From positions 643,501 through 707,500 of the forward strand of contig JAKOGI010000125.1 of NCBI GenBank assembly GCA_029747015.1: a stretch of 64,000 bases of DNA, given 5' to 3'. Both the position numbers and the translations under genes were made by a program. Shown here piece after piece: positions 12,201-25,765 of this stretch (position 1 is the stretch's first letter; each line of letters starts with the position of its first letter). This DNA is from Carnegiea gigantea (taxonomy: Eukaryota > Streptophyta > Magnoliopsida > Caryophyllales > Cactaceae). The notes below the pieces were generated by a model, which searched no databases, was not told where the DNA came from, and saw only the letters and a list, made by a program, of their open reading frames with translations.

Positions 12201-14894
12201 GCATTTTCTTGCAGGTCAAGGAGTGGGCAAAAGCAAATGACATCAATAATCCAAAGACTGGGACATTAAACTCGTATTCACTGTCCTTGCTTGTTGTCTT
12301 CCATTTTCAGGTATGCTAATTTATTGAAGTCATGAATTTCCTTGGTGTGAGGTTTCCACTTCATATGATCTGGGTCAGGCTGGAGGACAAGTTGTTATGC
12401 TTTTGAGGTTCCCCAACTATTTCCTGTCTCTGTAGTGTGCTTCTCTTCTGTGTTCTTAAAACTATTCTTTTGCTTTGTGGATGGTGCATGAAGCTAATTT
12501 GCTGTTTTTGCACTGACATGGAGTGGCTAGTAATTTATTCAGTTTTTTTAATAAAAAAATTTATTTCTGTCCCATTTTGTGCAGACTTGTGTTCCAGCAA
12601 TTTTGCCTCCACTCAAAGAGATCTATCCTGGGAACATGGCTGATGAGCTAATAGGTCCATATTACTATCTCATGTCTATTAACTCGACCTGCCTCTCCCT
12701 CTTTCCCCAGGATACTAAGAATCTGAGAATTGAATGTGGGAATGCTGTTTGCTTTTGTTTCATCTTCAGCTCCCTAGCTGGCTAATTGGCTTCAGCAAAA
12801 ATCAGCCCCTATGATGTTATAATCATCAATATGTGCTCCCCAACCCCCCCACCCTCCCAACCCCTGGTGCATATCCTTAGTATATATTGTTTTTTCAATT
12901 GTAGGTTGTCTCCCGTTTTACTAGGATAAATAATCCATATAAAAACAAAGAAAGACAGAAGGATGAACATCTTGATATAGCCGATGTCTTATCATTAGTG
13001 CTTGTCAATTCACGCTACGCTCTGTTGATTGTCCTCATTTGTCAAAACTTTAGTCTGGATTTAACTTATTTCTTCTTTTCAAATTTCAGGGACTTCATGC
13101 GTATTACTTAGTTCCAGTAGCAGTTCTATATACGATTACTGACTTTAATGAGGTCCCATGGAAGTCTTCCCGTATTAGTAGATGAGTTGCTGTGTCTTAT
13201 ACTTTTATAGTCTTAACAGTTATTACTGTAGCTTTGAAAGATTGTATGCTGCAGATGACAAGCTTTAACTTTATCTGGATTTAGTAAAAGATCGCTGGTA
13301 CTAGTTCATTATCCGATAATCTTGGCAAAAACCTCTCTTCTAGTCTACTTTTTCTTCCATCTGAAGTCTGAACACCTTCAATTTGCCTTTCTTATCATCC
13401 TTCCCATGGCAGACAAGTTCTCCCACTCCACCCTTCCCCCCTTATCCCCCCCCCCCCCGAAAAAAAAAACCAGAAGAAAGGGGCCAAGTTTCCAAGCCAT
13501 CTGATTGCATATTGTTTCTCCCATTCCTGATAATCCGTCAGAAATGTCCGAAGGTCATTCAATTTTGTTCCATGCAGGGGTGAGGGCTGACGTGCAGAGA
13601 CGCATTGAAGAGATATCAGTTGCAAATATTGCTAAATTTAGAAAAGAGAGAAGAATTAACCACAGCAATGTGTCTGAGCTCTTCGCATCTTTCTTTGCCA
13701 AGGTATGCCATATTCCCAATGCTTTTGAGGGAAGATTCACATATGGCACAGTGCTGATCATTCACGTGTCTGTTAGACATTTAGACGATTTAACATGTAG
13801 GGATCTTTCTTGACATACTGAAATGGGATTTATTTAATCGACAAATGACGAGAGAACTATGTTTTATCCCTGCTCTTTTTCCTACCTGTGAGGTTTTCCT
13901 AGCCATCATTGATTACTTGGGGAAAACACCTTTTTGATTACTTAAAACTAAACTACAATGAAGTATACAGGGAAGAACATAAGATATAGAAATCACAAAA
14001 ATGTAGAGCTTGGAAACATAAATTTACATTCTTTGTACCCATGGCATCCCACAAAGAAAAATCAATTTTTATTACTGGTGGAGGCGAATCAGAACTAAAT
14101 TTGTTTCTGATTCTAATATTGTACAGTTTTCCAGCATTAATGCAAGGGCAGTAGACCAAGGCATTTGTACGTACACTGGACAATGGGAAGACATAAGTAC
14201 GAACACAAGATGGCAACCAAGAACATATGCTATATTTGTATGCTCTTGCTCACTGGTTTTTCTCTTGTTTTGCTGCTTTTCCTTCACCTGTGGCTTATGT
14301 CTTGTTCGGCAATTTTGATACCAGATTGAAGATCCATTTGAGCAACCCGAAAATACTGCAAGGGCTGTGAACAGTAACCAGCTGACAAGAATAGCTGAAG
14401 CATTCACGAACACTTACCTTAGGCTCACTGCTAGAAACCAGACTCGAAATAGTCTCATCCCCTCATTAGTGAGGCCCGAACTTTCCCGATTTTTCCCTGG
14501 AGTAGCGTTCAGAAATGGCGGTGCTAATGGTGGCTCTTATTCGAGGACAAATCAAAATACACACCGTGGCAATCACTCTCAGTTTCAAACTCAGCTCCAG
14601 AAGGCTAGGCAAGTGAGCCATTCTGACAATATGACTACCCAAAAACCTAAGCAAGCATATGGAGGACAGACTCAGATGTTCAATCAACACTTCTCAAAGG
14701 GAAAACCTGGAAGCCAGCCCAACAAAGTGAGACAAGGAGGCCCTCAGGCAACTCAAGGCCAACAACAGGTGCGCTCTGCCCCGCAAGTCAAGCCTCAGGT
14801 GCCACACACTTCGGTGCAGGGCCAAGTGAACAATGTGGGGTCACAACGGTCTGGTAAGGGATCTCAAGGGCAAGTTTGGCGGCCTAAACAGTGA
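9245..14894 (+). CDS. HESO1: Terminal RNA uridylyltransferase, HESO1 type
   Basis: Eight coding exons join in phase: 9245-9383, 10263-10427, 11783-11961, 12215-12310, 12585-12654, 13578-13702, 14127-14237, 14325-14894, giving 484 residues. The nucleotidyltransferase core has PFGSFLSQLYTRWGDLDIS with catalytic Asp66 and Asp68 and a third Asp130 in ISCDISIN. It is followed by the PAP-associated region: LVKEWAKA, TGTLNSYSLSLLVVFHFQT, then CTYTGQWEDIS and VEDPFEQ-like IEDPFEQPENTARAV. The C-terminal 130 residues are Gln/Gly/Asn-rich and low in complexity, as in Arabidopsis HESO1. Family role: adds uridine tails to unmethylated small RNAs and to 5' fragments of cleaved mRNAs, marking them for decay in the cytoplasm. 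The start agrees with the family N-terminus (LELTLNEILHIINPLR). Exon 7 (37 codons) is easily missed because it lies alone between introns. Donor GTCCAT after exon 5 is weak but keeps phase. URT1 is a less likely identity. Confidence 0.92.
9691..9720. repeat. (GGTT)n tetranucleotide repeat
   Basis: Seven and a half GGTT units in the first coding intron of the uridylyltransferase gene, followed by a diverged unit. Confidence 0.9.
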
Positions 14895-16070
14895 TAAATG
14901 GCAGTTACCTGAGCTTTTTCACAGTTTTCGTTTATCGGCGTTCAATGGAGTTCTCCGATTGGCCAGATTGGGACTACACTTTTGGGGGGCTGGGAATGTG
15001 AGAGTTTTAAGGAGCACAACAGAGTGTCAGGACTCCAGATCAATGTGCCTGTGGACTGTTCATTACTTTGCTGTGCTCTATTTGCTTGGCACAGTTGAAG
15101 GCTTTACAGCATTGCAACACTTCATTAAATCTGGAATTGAACTGAACTTGCTTTGAAATTGACCCCAAACCCCCTTTTGTTCTTATCATAGCTATCAGAA
15201 ATGCTGATTCATCGCCGCAAAGATTTAGGGACCGAGCAATTTAAGATCTAAATTGGGCTAAATGTGTGTGAAAGTAATGCACGATCACACTTAAGTGATC
15301 GAAGAGGCGTTTTCATGGTTTTGATTCATATTCTACCGATTCTTGTCAGATTGCATCACAGCCAAGCACTTTGAGCACATTATAGTATTATTTTTTGCAC
15401 GCCAAGGAGATGGACCATTATTGCGGACTTCCTCTGCCGCTCTGCGTAGATAGTTGGTTATTTGGTTCTCTGCTTGCAATCTCGTCCATTGCACTGAGCT
15501 TGTATAGCTCTCTTCACAGGGATGCACGCTTGACTGCAGAGTTTAGATTAAGTACATTTCTGTGTTCAACTAAAAATAGTTGATCTCAAATCCAAATCAT
15601 GCATGATGGACGCATTAAGCTAACTCAATTTTAGGCATGATTCATAAACTCACATGAAAAAACTACACTTACAACCTACAAGACTACACTGATTCTTTTG
15701 ATATTCACTGCTCAAAGTAAACATAGGATAATCAGAATCTAAATAAGATACACCACCCAGAAAGATGCAAAGAATTTCCTAGTAGATGAGATAGAGCCCC
15801 AAACCTGCAAACTTGTTTGCTTCTGTTTCTCTCCCTTTCATCAAGTAAAACTTTCCTATAAATATAAATCCTATATGTTCTAGCTCGTACAAGAATTCAA
15901 AGAATTTTCTGCTTTGTTCATCTTCTTACTCTCTTTCTAGCCTCAATGTTCTGAGCTTCACCGTTGTGCCTTTCCTACAGAGCCTTGGCCGAGTCGTTTT
16001 GAATTGATGTCGGCTCATTGATGAGGGTGACAGTGTTTAGAACTACCTTTTTCAACAAATGTCAACCGCT
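14895..16070. other. 3' UTRs between convergent genes
   Basis: The uridylyltransferase and the methyltransferase end facing each other, 1.18 kb apart. The region should hold both 3' UTRs. No further gene, RNA or repeat is visible. Short open frames here have no family resemblance. Confidence 0.6.
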
Positions 16071-19000
16071 TTACCTACGCACGAGATCTTTATCACATCT
16101 CAATATCCTATAACTAGCATGAGGGCCCTCAGCCGTGTCATGCACAGCTGCACGCCAACCCATCGCTTTGGCGATTTCCAGAAGTTCTTCCACAACAGAG
16201 ATGGTGTCACGAATATATACACGTCCACCTGGTCTCAGCATCCGATCCATCTCTAGCATGATGCTAGAAACATTACATCTGACAAAAAGTAGACATTACA
16301 TATCAATGCAAGATAAACTTGGAATATGCTTTCAAAAAGAATGGAGACACTTCTCAATTTACGACAACTAGATCTCAAAAATAGGCGATCAAGGGTGGCA
16401 GACAGCTACATGTTGTTACTCTCCTTTTCTTTTCCTTTTCTTCTGGTTAGGTTTCCCCTTTTTCTTTTTCTTTTTTTTGGGGGAGGGGGGGGGGATGGGC
16501 CACTTCTTTCATGGGGATCACCCTATCAGAGAGGTCGATTGCCCTTTGTGGGACACTCCTCAGTAGGACAATGGGTCAAATGCCACTAAGACTCCCCTTC
16601 TAATTGTTGATGTGTGCACTGTGTACCTTTGCAATGAATAAATGCTAATTAAGGAAAAAGGAAGCGGGGTGTTGGAATGATTATCCACAAAATGAATACT
16701 GATTTGCTGGCAAGTCCTAAACACAGGAAGCATCAGAAGGGCGAAGGCAACAGGAATTTTTGGGTTGCCAATAGCTGTCCACAAAGCAATTTAAGTAACA
16801 AATATCGATGGAAGAAAATGGTCAAAAGTACCTTTTCCTCTCAATTTCAAAGAGGCCAGAAGCATGCAACAGATCATATGTCCTTGGGTATGTGTCAAAG
16901 GGCTCACACCTGCAATTGATATCACACAAGTCATCAAGACTTAGCACAAGGAATTCACTTCAAAGTTCAAACCATAAAGGGCAAAGTCAGAGGGATTCTG
17001 ATTGCACACCCTCTCCTCACCACAAACAACAGCACAACTGCATAAGCAATGATGCACACAAAAAGTGGGGAGGGGGCGCAGGGGGAAGTGAATAAGATTC
17101 AGGGCTTTATCAACGAGGTTGTTTAAAAAGTGATAATACTAGTCAAGTCAAAGAAAATAGGAAGAATCACTGAATCAACAAAAACACCCCCCCTCCCCAA
17201 AAAAAAAGCCGGGGGGGGGGGGGAGGACCAAATGTTTTGGACTTTAGAGGCCACATATAAGACAGCCAAGTTAAGATAACCCCCTACAAACAGGCATTAT
17301 GACAGTTCTCCTGGAGACAAAATCCAACAAGGCAGCATACATACCAATCATGCATGACTCCAATCAATCCACGGTCGTAAATAACGGGCAAAGTGTTAGG
17401 TCCACTGGTGGGAACGACGTTCAGAACCCAGCAATCTATATTATTATTAATCAACGCAGCTGCAAATCTGTTGAATCCAAGGGGAAAAAGAAACACAATT
17501 ATTATGAAAGGAAATTGCAAAAATAAGTACCAAAAGACACAAGATAAACATACCCCCCCCCCCCCCCAAACACACGCAAAACAAAAGACAACAGAGGTTA
17601 ATGTCCTGTTCTAATAAAACTTAACAGACACAAAGTCTAGGGGGATAGAAGAGGGTGATGATGAGAAGTAGCTGTGGTACCCTCCATAGCTGGCTCTCAT
17701 GTCCAATACGTTTCTGACTTTCATTGTGTTCCAATGCCAACCACGAATATAGCCCTTTATAATTTCTTCCCAATATTTTGATTCAGCCTTGAAGAGCTCT
17801 TTCCTAGATATATAGGCATCAATTTGTATGCTCTGTAGTCTCTCAGGTGGACTTGACAACCGTTCCGGCCAGCTTGGGACATTGCTTCCAGCACCATTCT
17901 CAGGTAGACGAGCGATACATGGCTTGAGGTTGGTATACCTAATTTAATTACAGCACAAGGTAAAATGTCATTGTCATCATCAGCTGCGCCATCAGAGAAA
18001 CAACAAATAAAGGATAAACAAAAAGCTGGGGCAGGCAGGAACTATGACTTGATAAATTATCCAGACCCTGATAGACAATCAAACTGAGAGAACGATCTAC
18101 AATTCTACATCATCCAGAGATTTGTAGAAAATCTGATTGCAAGCCTTGAGCGCCCCCCCCCCCCCCCCCAAAAAAAAAAAAAAACCAAACAAAAGGTGCC
18201 AAAAAAAATGTGGAAATTGGTATTTGGCTAACAAGCATGCATTAATCACTATCATCAATGGAAAAATAAGGAAATATAGGAAAGGAAAAGAGAAAAGAGA
18301 TGTTGCTCAAGAACACACTTTTCCAACCCCGATACTCTGCTCTACATCTACTCAAGACAACTATTAAAAGCCTACCACCCTGCTTTCTTTAACTCCTCCA
18401 TGAATGACAACGTAACGGCAGATACATAGGATCTCGTGGAAATAAACATAAAAGTTCAAAATAACTACCAAGGAAACATATGGAAGCCAAAATAATATAC
18501 AAGACCTTCTCATAGGACAAATGACATCAAACGCAATTGACATCAAATAGCAGTTTCAATTAGAGGAGACATAAGAAAGTTGTCGCCTTCTCACAAGGCA
18601 AAATAGCTTCAAAGACCACTGAAACTGTATTTTCGCAAAGTAGTCGCAAAGGGATATATATAAGAGAAACAGTATCTCAGTATGTCGTATTAGGGCTACT
18701 ACAAGTTTTGCATTCTTATTGAGCAGGTAAGCTGAAAGCTGACTTTCCAATACTATTTCAAATAACCCCTACACGGGGGTGGGGCACTGAGAGAATCAGG
18801 CAAATCATTCATAACAGATGCAACAATGTATCAGCTGTCAACCATGAATAACTCAGACAACATCTTTAGAAGTTCATCCATACACCCTGAAGGGTTCACT
18901 GAGCATCTAGTTACAGCTTAAACAAAGGGGAAGGGTCATAAGCAGGAATTCCAGTGATCACAATACTCCAACCGTACAGTGAGAGCATGAAAGATGTTTT

Positions 19001-22000
19001 CAAAGTGTCATGAAAGGCTCACAACCCTTCGATAATACCCTAAACTGTTAACGTCAGAGACTCAGAATAATAACAGTGACTTACCAAACATCATCTGGGT
19101 CATCATTTGTGTCACAAAGAGGAGGTGTAACTCCAGCTTCACGGCCCAAGTAGCAACTGTTGTTCAAGGGCTTCTGCCATATTGCAATATATCCCTCCTT
19201 TTTCACCAACTCCCAGCAAAGACAAGTGGTGAGGTTAACCATCTCTGGCCAAGAGGAAAATAATAAAAAAAAGGTTTAGCTTACACAAAATAGGAAGAAT
19301 ATGTATTAGATGGCATCATGTTTTTGAGAAGAACGCTGCAAAACATGTTCCTGTTTCTTCGAATTAAGTATAATAAAACCAACAGGGACGTTATGACTTC
19401 CTGATCTCAATTACTCTGGAGCAACATCAAGATAGCACCTAAACTCCAAAACAATATTTTTAAAAAAGAAACACCCCCCCAAAAAAAAAAGAAAAAAAAA
19501 CTCTGCCAATATTGCCCTTTGGGTAGAGGTTACAATAAATCTTTTCTAGCAAATCAGCTAGCATGCATACAAATTGAATCCAAACTGCATCAAACTAGAC
19601 CAGAAAACTCACTTTATATCTTATATATTTATCTTCTAGAGACACCTATGGTCATCCTAGTCTCTAAACATGGTGATATTCCCTTGCACGAAGCAGTATC
19701 AGAGAGAATTGATACTGTCCAAACGATGAAAGATATTTGCCAGGCGTATAAGAAGAGGGAAGGGTTGAAGGAGTCTCTCAAATTCCAGATTTTAAAGGAT
19801 TAAAATCCACACTTTATACAAGAATTTCAGGACTTATTACCTGTCCATTGTTCTTCTAAAATTGCTTCGTGCTTATAGACTGGCTGCGCTGCCCAAGCAA
19901 AGTAGCCTCCAGCCCGCAGCATTCTATTGACCTCAAGCAGAAGAATTCCATCTATATTGCAAATACATTGGCAGAAGAGAGAATTAGAGTTTCACTTGAA
20001 AGCATCTCAACCACAGCACATGACAGAGGGTTTAGCTCAAAGCTAAAAGGACTTCTCTCAGTTTCCATTAAAAATTGTTGATGCATTCAACATTGTTGTC
20101 CTCTGCTCAATATGTTGGCTGTTTCAAACATAAACCATTTGCCTAGATTATGAAACTCTTCGTGCAAAAACTCTTAGTTGCAAATAAATAGCTTGAGCTC
20201 CACCATAATGTCCACTTCTCTGGACTCAATTTTTGTTCTATCCCTGCTAAATATTTGGGCATTTCATAATTGAGCTATTCAAAATCCAATCTTAGTAAAC
20301 TCTATATGCAACAAAGTCATAGTTGCATATTAATAGATTCAGCTTGATTGTTATTTGTCAGTTAGAAGAGGAATATTCAGTATGGAAATACAATAAGCTG
20401 ACAATCTAACAGAGGTATAAGCTTACCGTCACGCGTCCAATTTATTCTACATCTTGAGCAATGTATCATATCAAAAGCCTGACTAGGATATGGTAGGCGA
20501 CGAGTTGTAAAAGCAGCTACCATTGCAGGAACCCCACGCTCCAATGCAAATTGAATCTGATTCTCATGAACATCCTTAGGTGCAATTGACAGAGTGAGGA
20601 CATTTCGTGACATTAGGTAAGCACCAAAGCTTGCAACGCCACATCCAACATCCAAGACAACACGTGTGTGATTACCAAATGCAATTTCAGGGATCATCTA
20701 CAAGTAGGGTACACATAAGATTAAAAGACTTGTGACAGCAACCTGTGCAGTTAATAGAACGGAAAACACTACAAAGTACATTACCTGAGACATCTGATCC
20801 AAATACTGATCTGCGCCATGTATAAATTGTGTACCTCCTCCAGGAAACTTAAATTTATCCTTGTCTCTTGTGATCCAGTTTTGACCTCCTTTATCTTCAA
20901 CGAGACGTGTGTGGGGAACATTATAGTACCACACCTGCAATTATAACAAGGGTTCACTATTTGTAACGAACATAGGTGAGAAACAACCTAATTTTTACAG
21001 GTCGTAAGTCATTTTAATGATAGGTTTCGCAATCTCACTGCCAATTCATGGACCCTTTGCCCATTCAGCTAAACTAATGCAATTACCCACCCCTCCACTC
21101 TCTTGATCCTGAAACGAACGTTATTTCATTTAAGCACTTCCAGAAAGAAGGCCAATTTTTCCTCGAAAAGTGAAAATATGAATATGTGGCTTATGTATAG
21201 TATAGACTACTGTTACTCAACTATTTCTTCACTTACAACCAGTCTCTAGTCTTTCACTTCCTTATGAACAACTTGACGATACAGTCGGAAATCTATGCTT
21301 CTACTAAATCCTAAAGTGACATTCTTTCTGGGATGGTGGGCATACTGCGATTTCCTACCACAAAATCTAACAGACCGAAGTACAGAGAACATCTGAACTC
21401 ATCACGTGAATCTTAATCATAGGATTTATCACTTGCAAAAGAACAACCCAAATCTCAAAATTCCAACACATGGGAACCAATGAGGGAAAGCTTACTTCAT
21501 CACGGCTTTTAGGCCAAGGGATCGGCGTCGTGTAGTTTTTAGGCGCCGGGACCAAGCAATTCAACTCCTTCCCCTTCTCTGGGCAATGCCGCTCAAACTT
21601 CTCTCCTCTTTCCGTCGAATTCAGCTTCTTGATAGCCTCCTCATTATCCATGCAAGGAATATACTCCCTCATACTCTCAGGACACACTGGAAACTTGCTA
21701 ACCCTAACCCTAGCCTCCAATCCCCCACCATCCTCCACATCCGAATCAGTCACATTCCCCAAATTCTCAACCAAATTCGGATCATACTCCCCGACCTCGA
21801 AGTCGTCCGTCATCCTCCCATTCTCGTCCACAATCCCAAACTTCTTCACCGCGGGCTGCGGCGGCGGAGGCGGAGGCGGCAGCGCCAGTGGCGGAGCTAA
21901 ATCGCCGCTCTTCGGCGAATCGGCAGGAGATGAAGAGGAGGAGTTGATGAGAGAGGAGACGTCGAAGGATAGGTTGAAGTTAGGAGAGAGAGAGACAGAG

Positions 22001-22164
22001 GAGGTAGAAGTTGAGGTGGAGAAGAAGACGAGCTGGTTGTGAAATCCGGCATCGGACCAGTGCTTGCCGAGGTAGAAGAAGGCGATGGAGAGGAAGAGGA
22101 GGGCGGAGATCTTGACGCAGAGCGGTGATTTGATGAGCTCGCCGCCATTGTTGAGAGCTTTCAT
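16071..22164 (-). CDS. PMT11: Golgi-type SAM methyltransferase, PMT11/PMT12 type
   Basis: Nine exons on the minus strand join in phase: 21496-22164, 20785-20934, 20427-20697, 19841-19951, 19085-19244, 17681-17938, 17345-17467, 16832-16909, 16071-16278, giving 675 residues. A short cytoplasmic N-terminus precedes one membrane anchor (about residues 14-32), then a Ser/Pro-rich stem with a Pro run, then the DUF248 methyltransferase domain. Visible family motifs are [50 protein letters not shown], the SAM-binding [15 protein letters not shown] (DVGCG at 289-293), [31 protein letters not shown] and [18 protein letters not shown]. The family (QUASIMODO2/TSD2 relatives) are type II Golgi proteins linked to pectin methylation; the substrate of this member is not proven. 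Two noncanonical-looking polyC tracts lie in introns. PMT11 versus PMT12 cannot be decided, though the neighbours favour PMT11. Confidence 0.93.
18153..18184. repeat. C(17)A(15) homopolymer junction
   Basis: A pure C run directly followed by a pure A run, inside an intron of the methyltransferase gene; same polarity class as T(n)G(n) on the other strand. Confidence 0.9.
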
Positions 22165-22299
22165 GGCGAAAGCGGTGTGTGGGTTTGGAGAGAGACTGAA
22201 TGAATCTGGGAAGAGTGTGAGTGTGATCTACTTCTTCTGGGAAGAGATCGAGTCTGGTGGCAAGAGAAGAAGGTAGAGGACAGAGAAGCGCATGGCGCG

Positions 22300-22415
22300 T
22301 GTAGTTGTTGCCGGCTATTTAAGCAGCAGATTTCAGTGTAAGTAATTACGGCAATTAAGAGGGTAATTAAGGGGGCTTGGAGAGTGCCGACCCACCTGGC
22401 CTTTAAATTGATTTA
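22300..22415 (-). promoter_or_regulatory. Core promoter of the PMT gene, abutted by a transposon
   Basis: On the minus strand TTAAATA (22315-22321) lies about 150 bp before the start codon and could be the TATA element. The PIF transposon begins at 22416, only about 95 bp further upstream. The proximal promoter is thus very short before foreign sequence begins. Confidence 0.4.
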
Positions 22416-23050
22416 GGCCCTGTTTGGTGAGAAAAATTGGAATGTAATGGAATCAGAACTTGAATCGTGGGGGGTTGGGTATGAAAATTGAATCCTGAAT
22501 CCAATTGTTTGGTGAAAATTGGAATGAAATCAGGTTCCAGTCCTTGTTGTTTGGTGAGCAGTTTTGGAATGGAATCAACTCTGTTTTCAGTTTTGAAAAA
22601 TTATATGGAAGTATGAATATTGTTTTGACTTTTGTTATCTTGTATTTTTTATAAATAAAGTTCTAAGAGGTTATTTCTAGAACATTTTAAGAGTATTTGA
22701 TTTAATTGCAAAACTTTGAATAATTATTTTGTACTTGTGTTTGTCATTTTTTCTTGATGAACATATACATAAATTTGGAAGAACACAATCTAATAAATCA
22801 ATAAACATTACATATTAACTGAACATAATTAACATTGAAAACAAATATTTGACGTAGAATTTTATGTTCACCTTCTACTACTCACATAAGAAAATGACAT
22901 CTAAAGCCATTACAAAAACCAAAAAAAAAGCACAAACTAGGTTAATGTTCACCTTACACTTACAATCATGCAAGGATTACAAACTGACATCCACATGTGT
23001 CGTGTAATAACATCATAAACATAATATAAAGCAAGAAACTCATGTCACCT

Positions 23051-24171
23051 CTAGCTAGATGGAGGTAAGTCCGGATGAATAAGGTTGAGGATGAAATCTT
23101 TCTTCCACTCATAATCAGGATATTCATAGAAGATTGTCAAGCTACTTTCGTCGGAAACCAACTTCTTCGCTGCCATCATTGCTTCAACTCTAGTGAGTCC
23201 GGGAACTTTCATCACTTCATTGAACAAACCCTTCTTTTTTGCATCAAGCTCCTTTTGTTTTTGATCATAATGTAATTCACGAGCCATAATAACTTGCTCA
23301 TGTTGTTGAGTAGTAGTGAAAGCACTTGCAATTATTTCAAGATAAGAATTCATACCACTCATAAAACTAGATATGTCAGAAGACACACTAGTGAAAGTTG
23401 ACGTTAAGTCAATAACCTCTGACATTCTCTTTTTGCCCTTTCCTGTTGTAGTTTTCTCCTTTCTTGCTTTTTTTGAAAGTTGTGGAGATGGCTGAGCTGA
23501 TTGAACTGACTCATCTTCATCCTCCTCTTCATCTTCTCCATCCTTGTCAAGATCAATGGCCTCGTTATCATTATGCAAATTATCCACAGCTTCTACGTAG
23601 TCCTCACAGCTAGCTCCAGTAGCTCTATCAGCACCAAAAATTTTCCCTAACTCATCAAGAAAGGGAAAAGGAACGCCCCAAAGTCCTTTTGCATGTTTAT
23701 GATTCTGCAATATTAAACAATATTTAAAAAAAAACAACATATTAAAGATAACAATAAATACAAATTGAAAATTATTAGCAAATTTACCTTACAAAAATCA
23801 TCATAAGATTGTCTTTCACACTTGATCATTTTGGTAGTGTCATCCCAAGTGAATCCAGATGTGCGAAACATCTCCACCAACACATTATACTTGTCTCTAA
23901 ACCATTTGGTCTTTGAGTCAATATGAGGGTATGCTTTTAAACCACTTCCAGGACACTTTGCATTCATCATTTCCTCTAACTTTACCAAATACCCACTTTT
24001 GAAGTTCCCCTCCGCCTTCCATTGAGGATCAGCGCTCAACTCTAATAATCCGTGGATAAGAGCCCACTCCTCTTCCTTAGTCCAAAATCGCTTGTTTTTC
24101 CCTTTTCCAATTTGAGAACCTTGACTTACATCCATCCTACTACCACCTTGGGAATTTTGACTTTGTTCCAT
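23051..24171 (-). CDS. Myb/SANT-like protein of the PIF/Harbinger element (ORF1)
   Basis: Two exons, 23788-24171 and 23051-23704, join in phase at good GT-AG sites to 345 residues. The N-terminal half holds a trihelix/Myb-like domain beginning NKRFWTKEEEWALIHGLLEL and continuing through HIDSKTKWFRDKYNVLVEM to QSYDDFCK. After NHKHAKGLWGVPFPFLDEL come an acidic stretch (DKDGEDEEEDEDES), a basic stretch (SKKARKEKTTTGKGKKR) and a C-terminal helix rich in Lys/Asp. In this superfamily the Myb-like protein binds DNA and helps carry the transposase to the nucleus. No stop or frameshift was found. It is transposon cargo rather than a host gene unless shown to be domesticated. Confidence 0.85.
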
Positions 24172-24359
24172 CCTATGTCACATTAAATCACATATAAAAG
24201 ACATAAAATAAATACACCCTTGTTGTAACAAGTGCACCATAGTTGAAACAAATACACCATAGTTCAAATAAGTACACCACAGTTTAAAACATCATACATC
24301 ATAGTTTAGAACATCATACATCATAACACCATAAGTTTAACACAAATATCTGTAATACA

Positions 24360-25765
24360 TTATCTATTCCTATTTGACCTAACTCGCCAATTATTAAACA
24401 AAGTTTGGGCCAAGGAACTCCGAAAAGTCGTCCAAGTATCAGATGTTTCAATGTGAGTAACATACTCAACTTCATCATCAATGTCGTCGTCATCATCATC
24501 ACCAACTTCTTCCTCATCTTCATCCTCGAACACCACCTTATCATCCGTGGGCATATGTTTTCGGAGCAAGTTATGTAATAGAGCGCACGCTAAAACTATA
24601 CAACCCTGAGTACGTATAGGAAAGTACGAAGGGGATCTAAGAATACCCCATCTTCCTTTTAATATTCCAAATCATCGCTCTATTACATTTCTAGCCTTAG
24701 AATGCTTCATATTGAAGTACTCTTCTGCACTTACAGGTTGTCGATCCCCCCACTCTTTCAAGTGATATCGATGACCTCTATATGGTGCCAGGAATCCCTC
24801 ACAATTAGTATATCCAGTATCTACCAAATAATATGTACCTTGACAAGTACGGAAAGAAAAAGTTGTTTATTATCGTGACAATATTGCGATCACTAAATAT
24901 GAATTTGGCGTAATTATTACCTTGAGGAACTTTTAAACCATTAGGCCTAGAAAGTGCATCTCGAAGAACACGACCATCATGTGCAGATCCTTCCCAACCC
25001 GGCAACACATAGGTGAATTCCATATTAGGTGTGCATGCACCCAACACATTCATAGCAAGAGTGCCTTTCCTAGTCCGATACCTTTGTCTATCCTCAATAG
25101 GCACATGAGCATTTATGTATGTACCATCTAATGCGCCTATGCAATTCTACAAGACAACATAGATAGACAACTTTTTAGACACATATGATGTATTCAGGTT
25201 CATTAGGACTTAAACGTAAATGTTGGTTTACCTTAAAACATTTCCATCTACTATCTTCACAATCTTCTGATATAGGCATAGGCTTCTTCAACAAATGCGT
25301 ACGTAACTTCAAAACCGCTAGAAGACAACGATGGAAGTTTCTACTCACACTTTCTCCACTTCGATAAAAATAACTTGCTACTGTCCTATTTTTGAACTGA
25401 TGAGCCAACGTATACAAAAACATGGCAACAATCTCTTCCAATGACATATATCTAGTACCGGTTAAACCCCCAACATCCCTAACCATTTAACATAAGATAT
25501 TGAAAGTACGCCTATTCATGCGAAGCTCGCTTTTACAAGTAGCGTCGCTATCTCTAGTTAACTTATTCAAATTTACTAATCTACGACGCTTCTTTTCTCT
25601 ATAGGACAATTTCACTCTTTGCGTTTCATGAATAATAATAGCCATCATCAACCACATGAATATCACCAAAAGTACAGCGTTCATAACAAGCACAATTGTA
25701 ACGATCAATTGTAACTGCATTTTCTTCCTCTTCCTCACACGCAACAATTGAAGAGATGGAGCCAT
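24360..25765 (-). pseudogene. PIF/Harbinger DDE transposase with nonsense codons (ORF2)
   Basis: Three exon-like blocks on the minus strand (about 25232-25765, 24921-25146, 24360-24838) join in phase at GT-AG sites. The DDE domain is plain: NCIGALDGTYINAHVP (first Asp), YVLPGWEGSAHDGRVLRDAL (second Asp) and KHSKARNVIER-FGILKGRW (Glu). Two in-frame stops break it: TAA at 25489-25487, where the family usually has a Glu before MVRDVGG, and TGA at 24674-24672, directly after NVIER. The first 60 residues look unlike the family and may be frameshifted. The copy therefore cannot make a full transposase. The last residues are strongly acidic (EDEDEEEVGDDDDDD), a common C-terminal feature of these proteins. 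Confidence 0.85.

Noticed and set aside
12655..13577. Frameshift or break in HESO1 at the weak donor GTCCAT
   Set aside because: The donor is weak, but the phase and protein sequence (ELIG|VRADV) continue perfectly into exon 6, matching the family.
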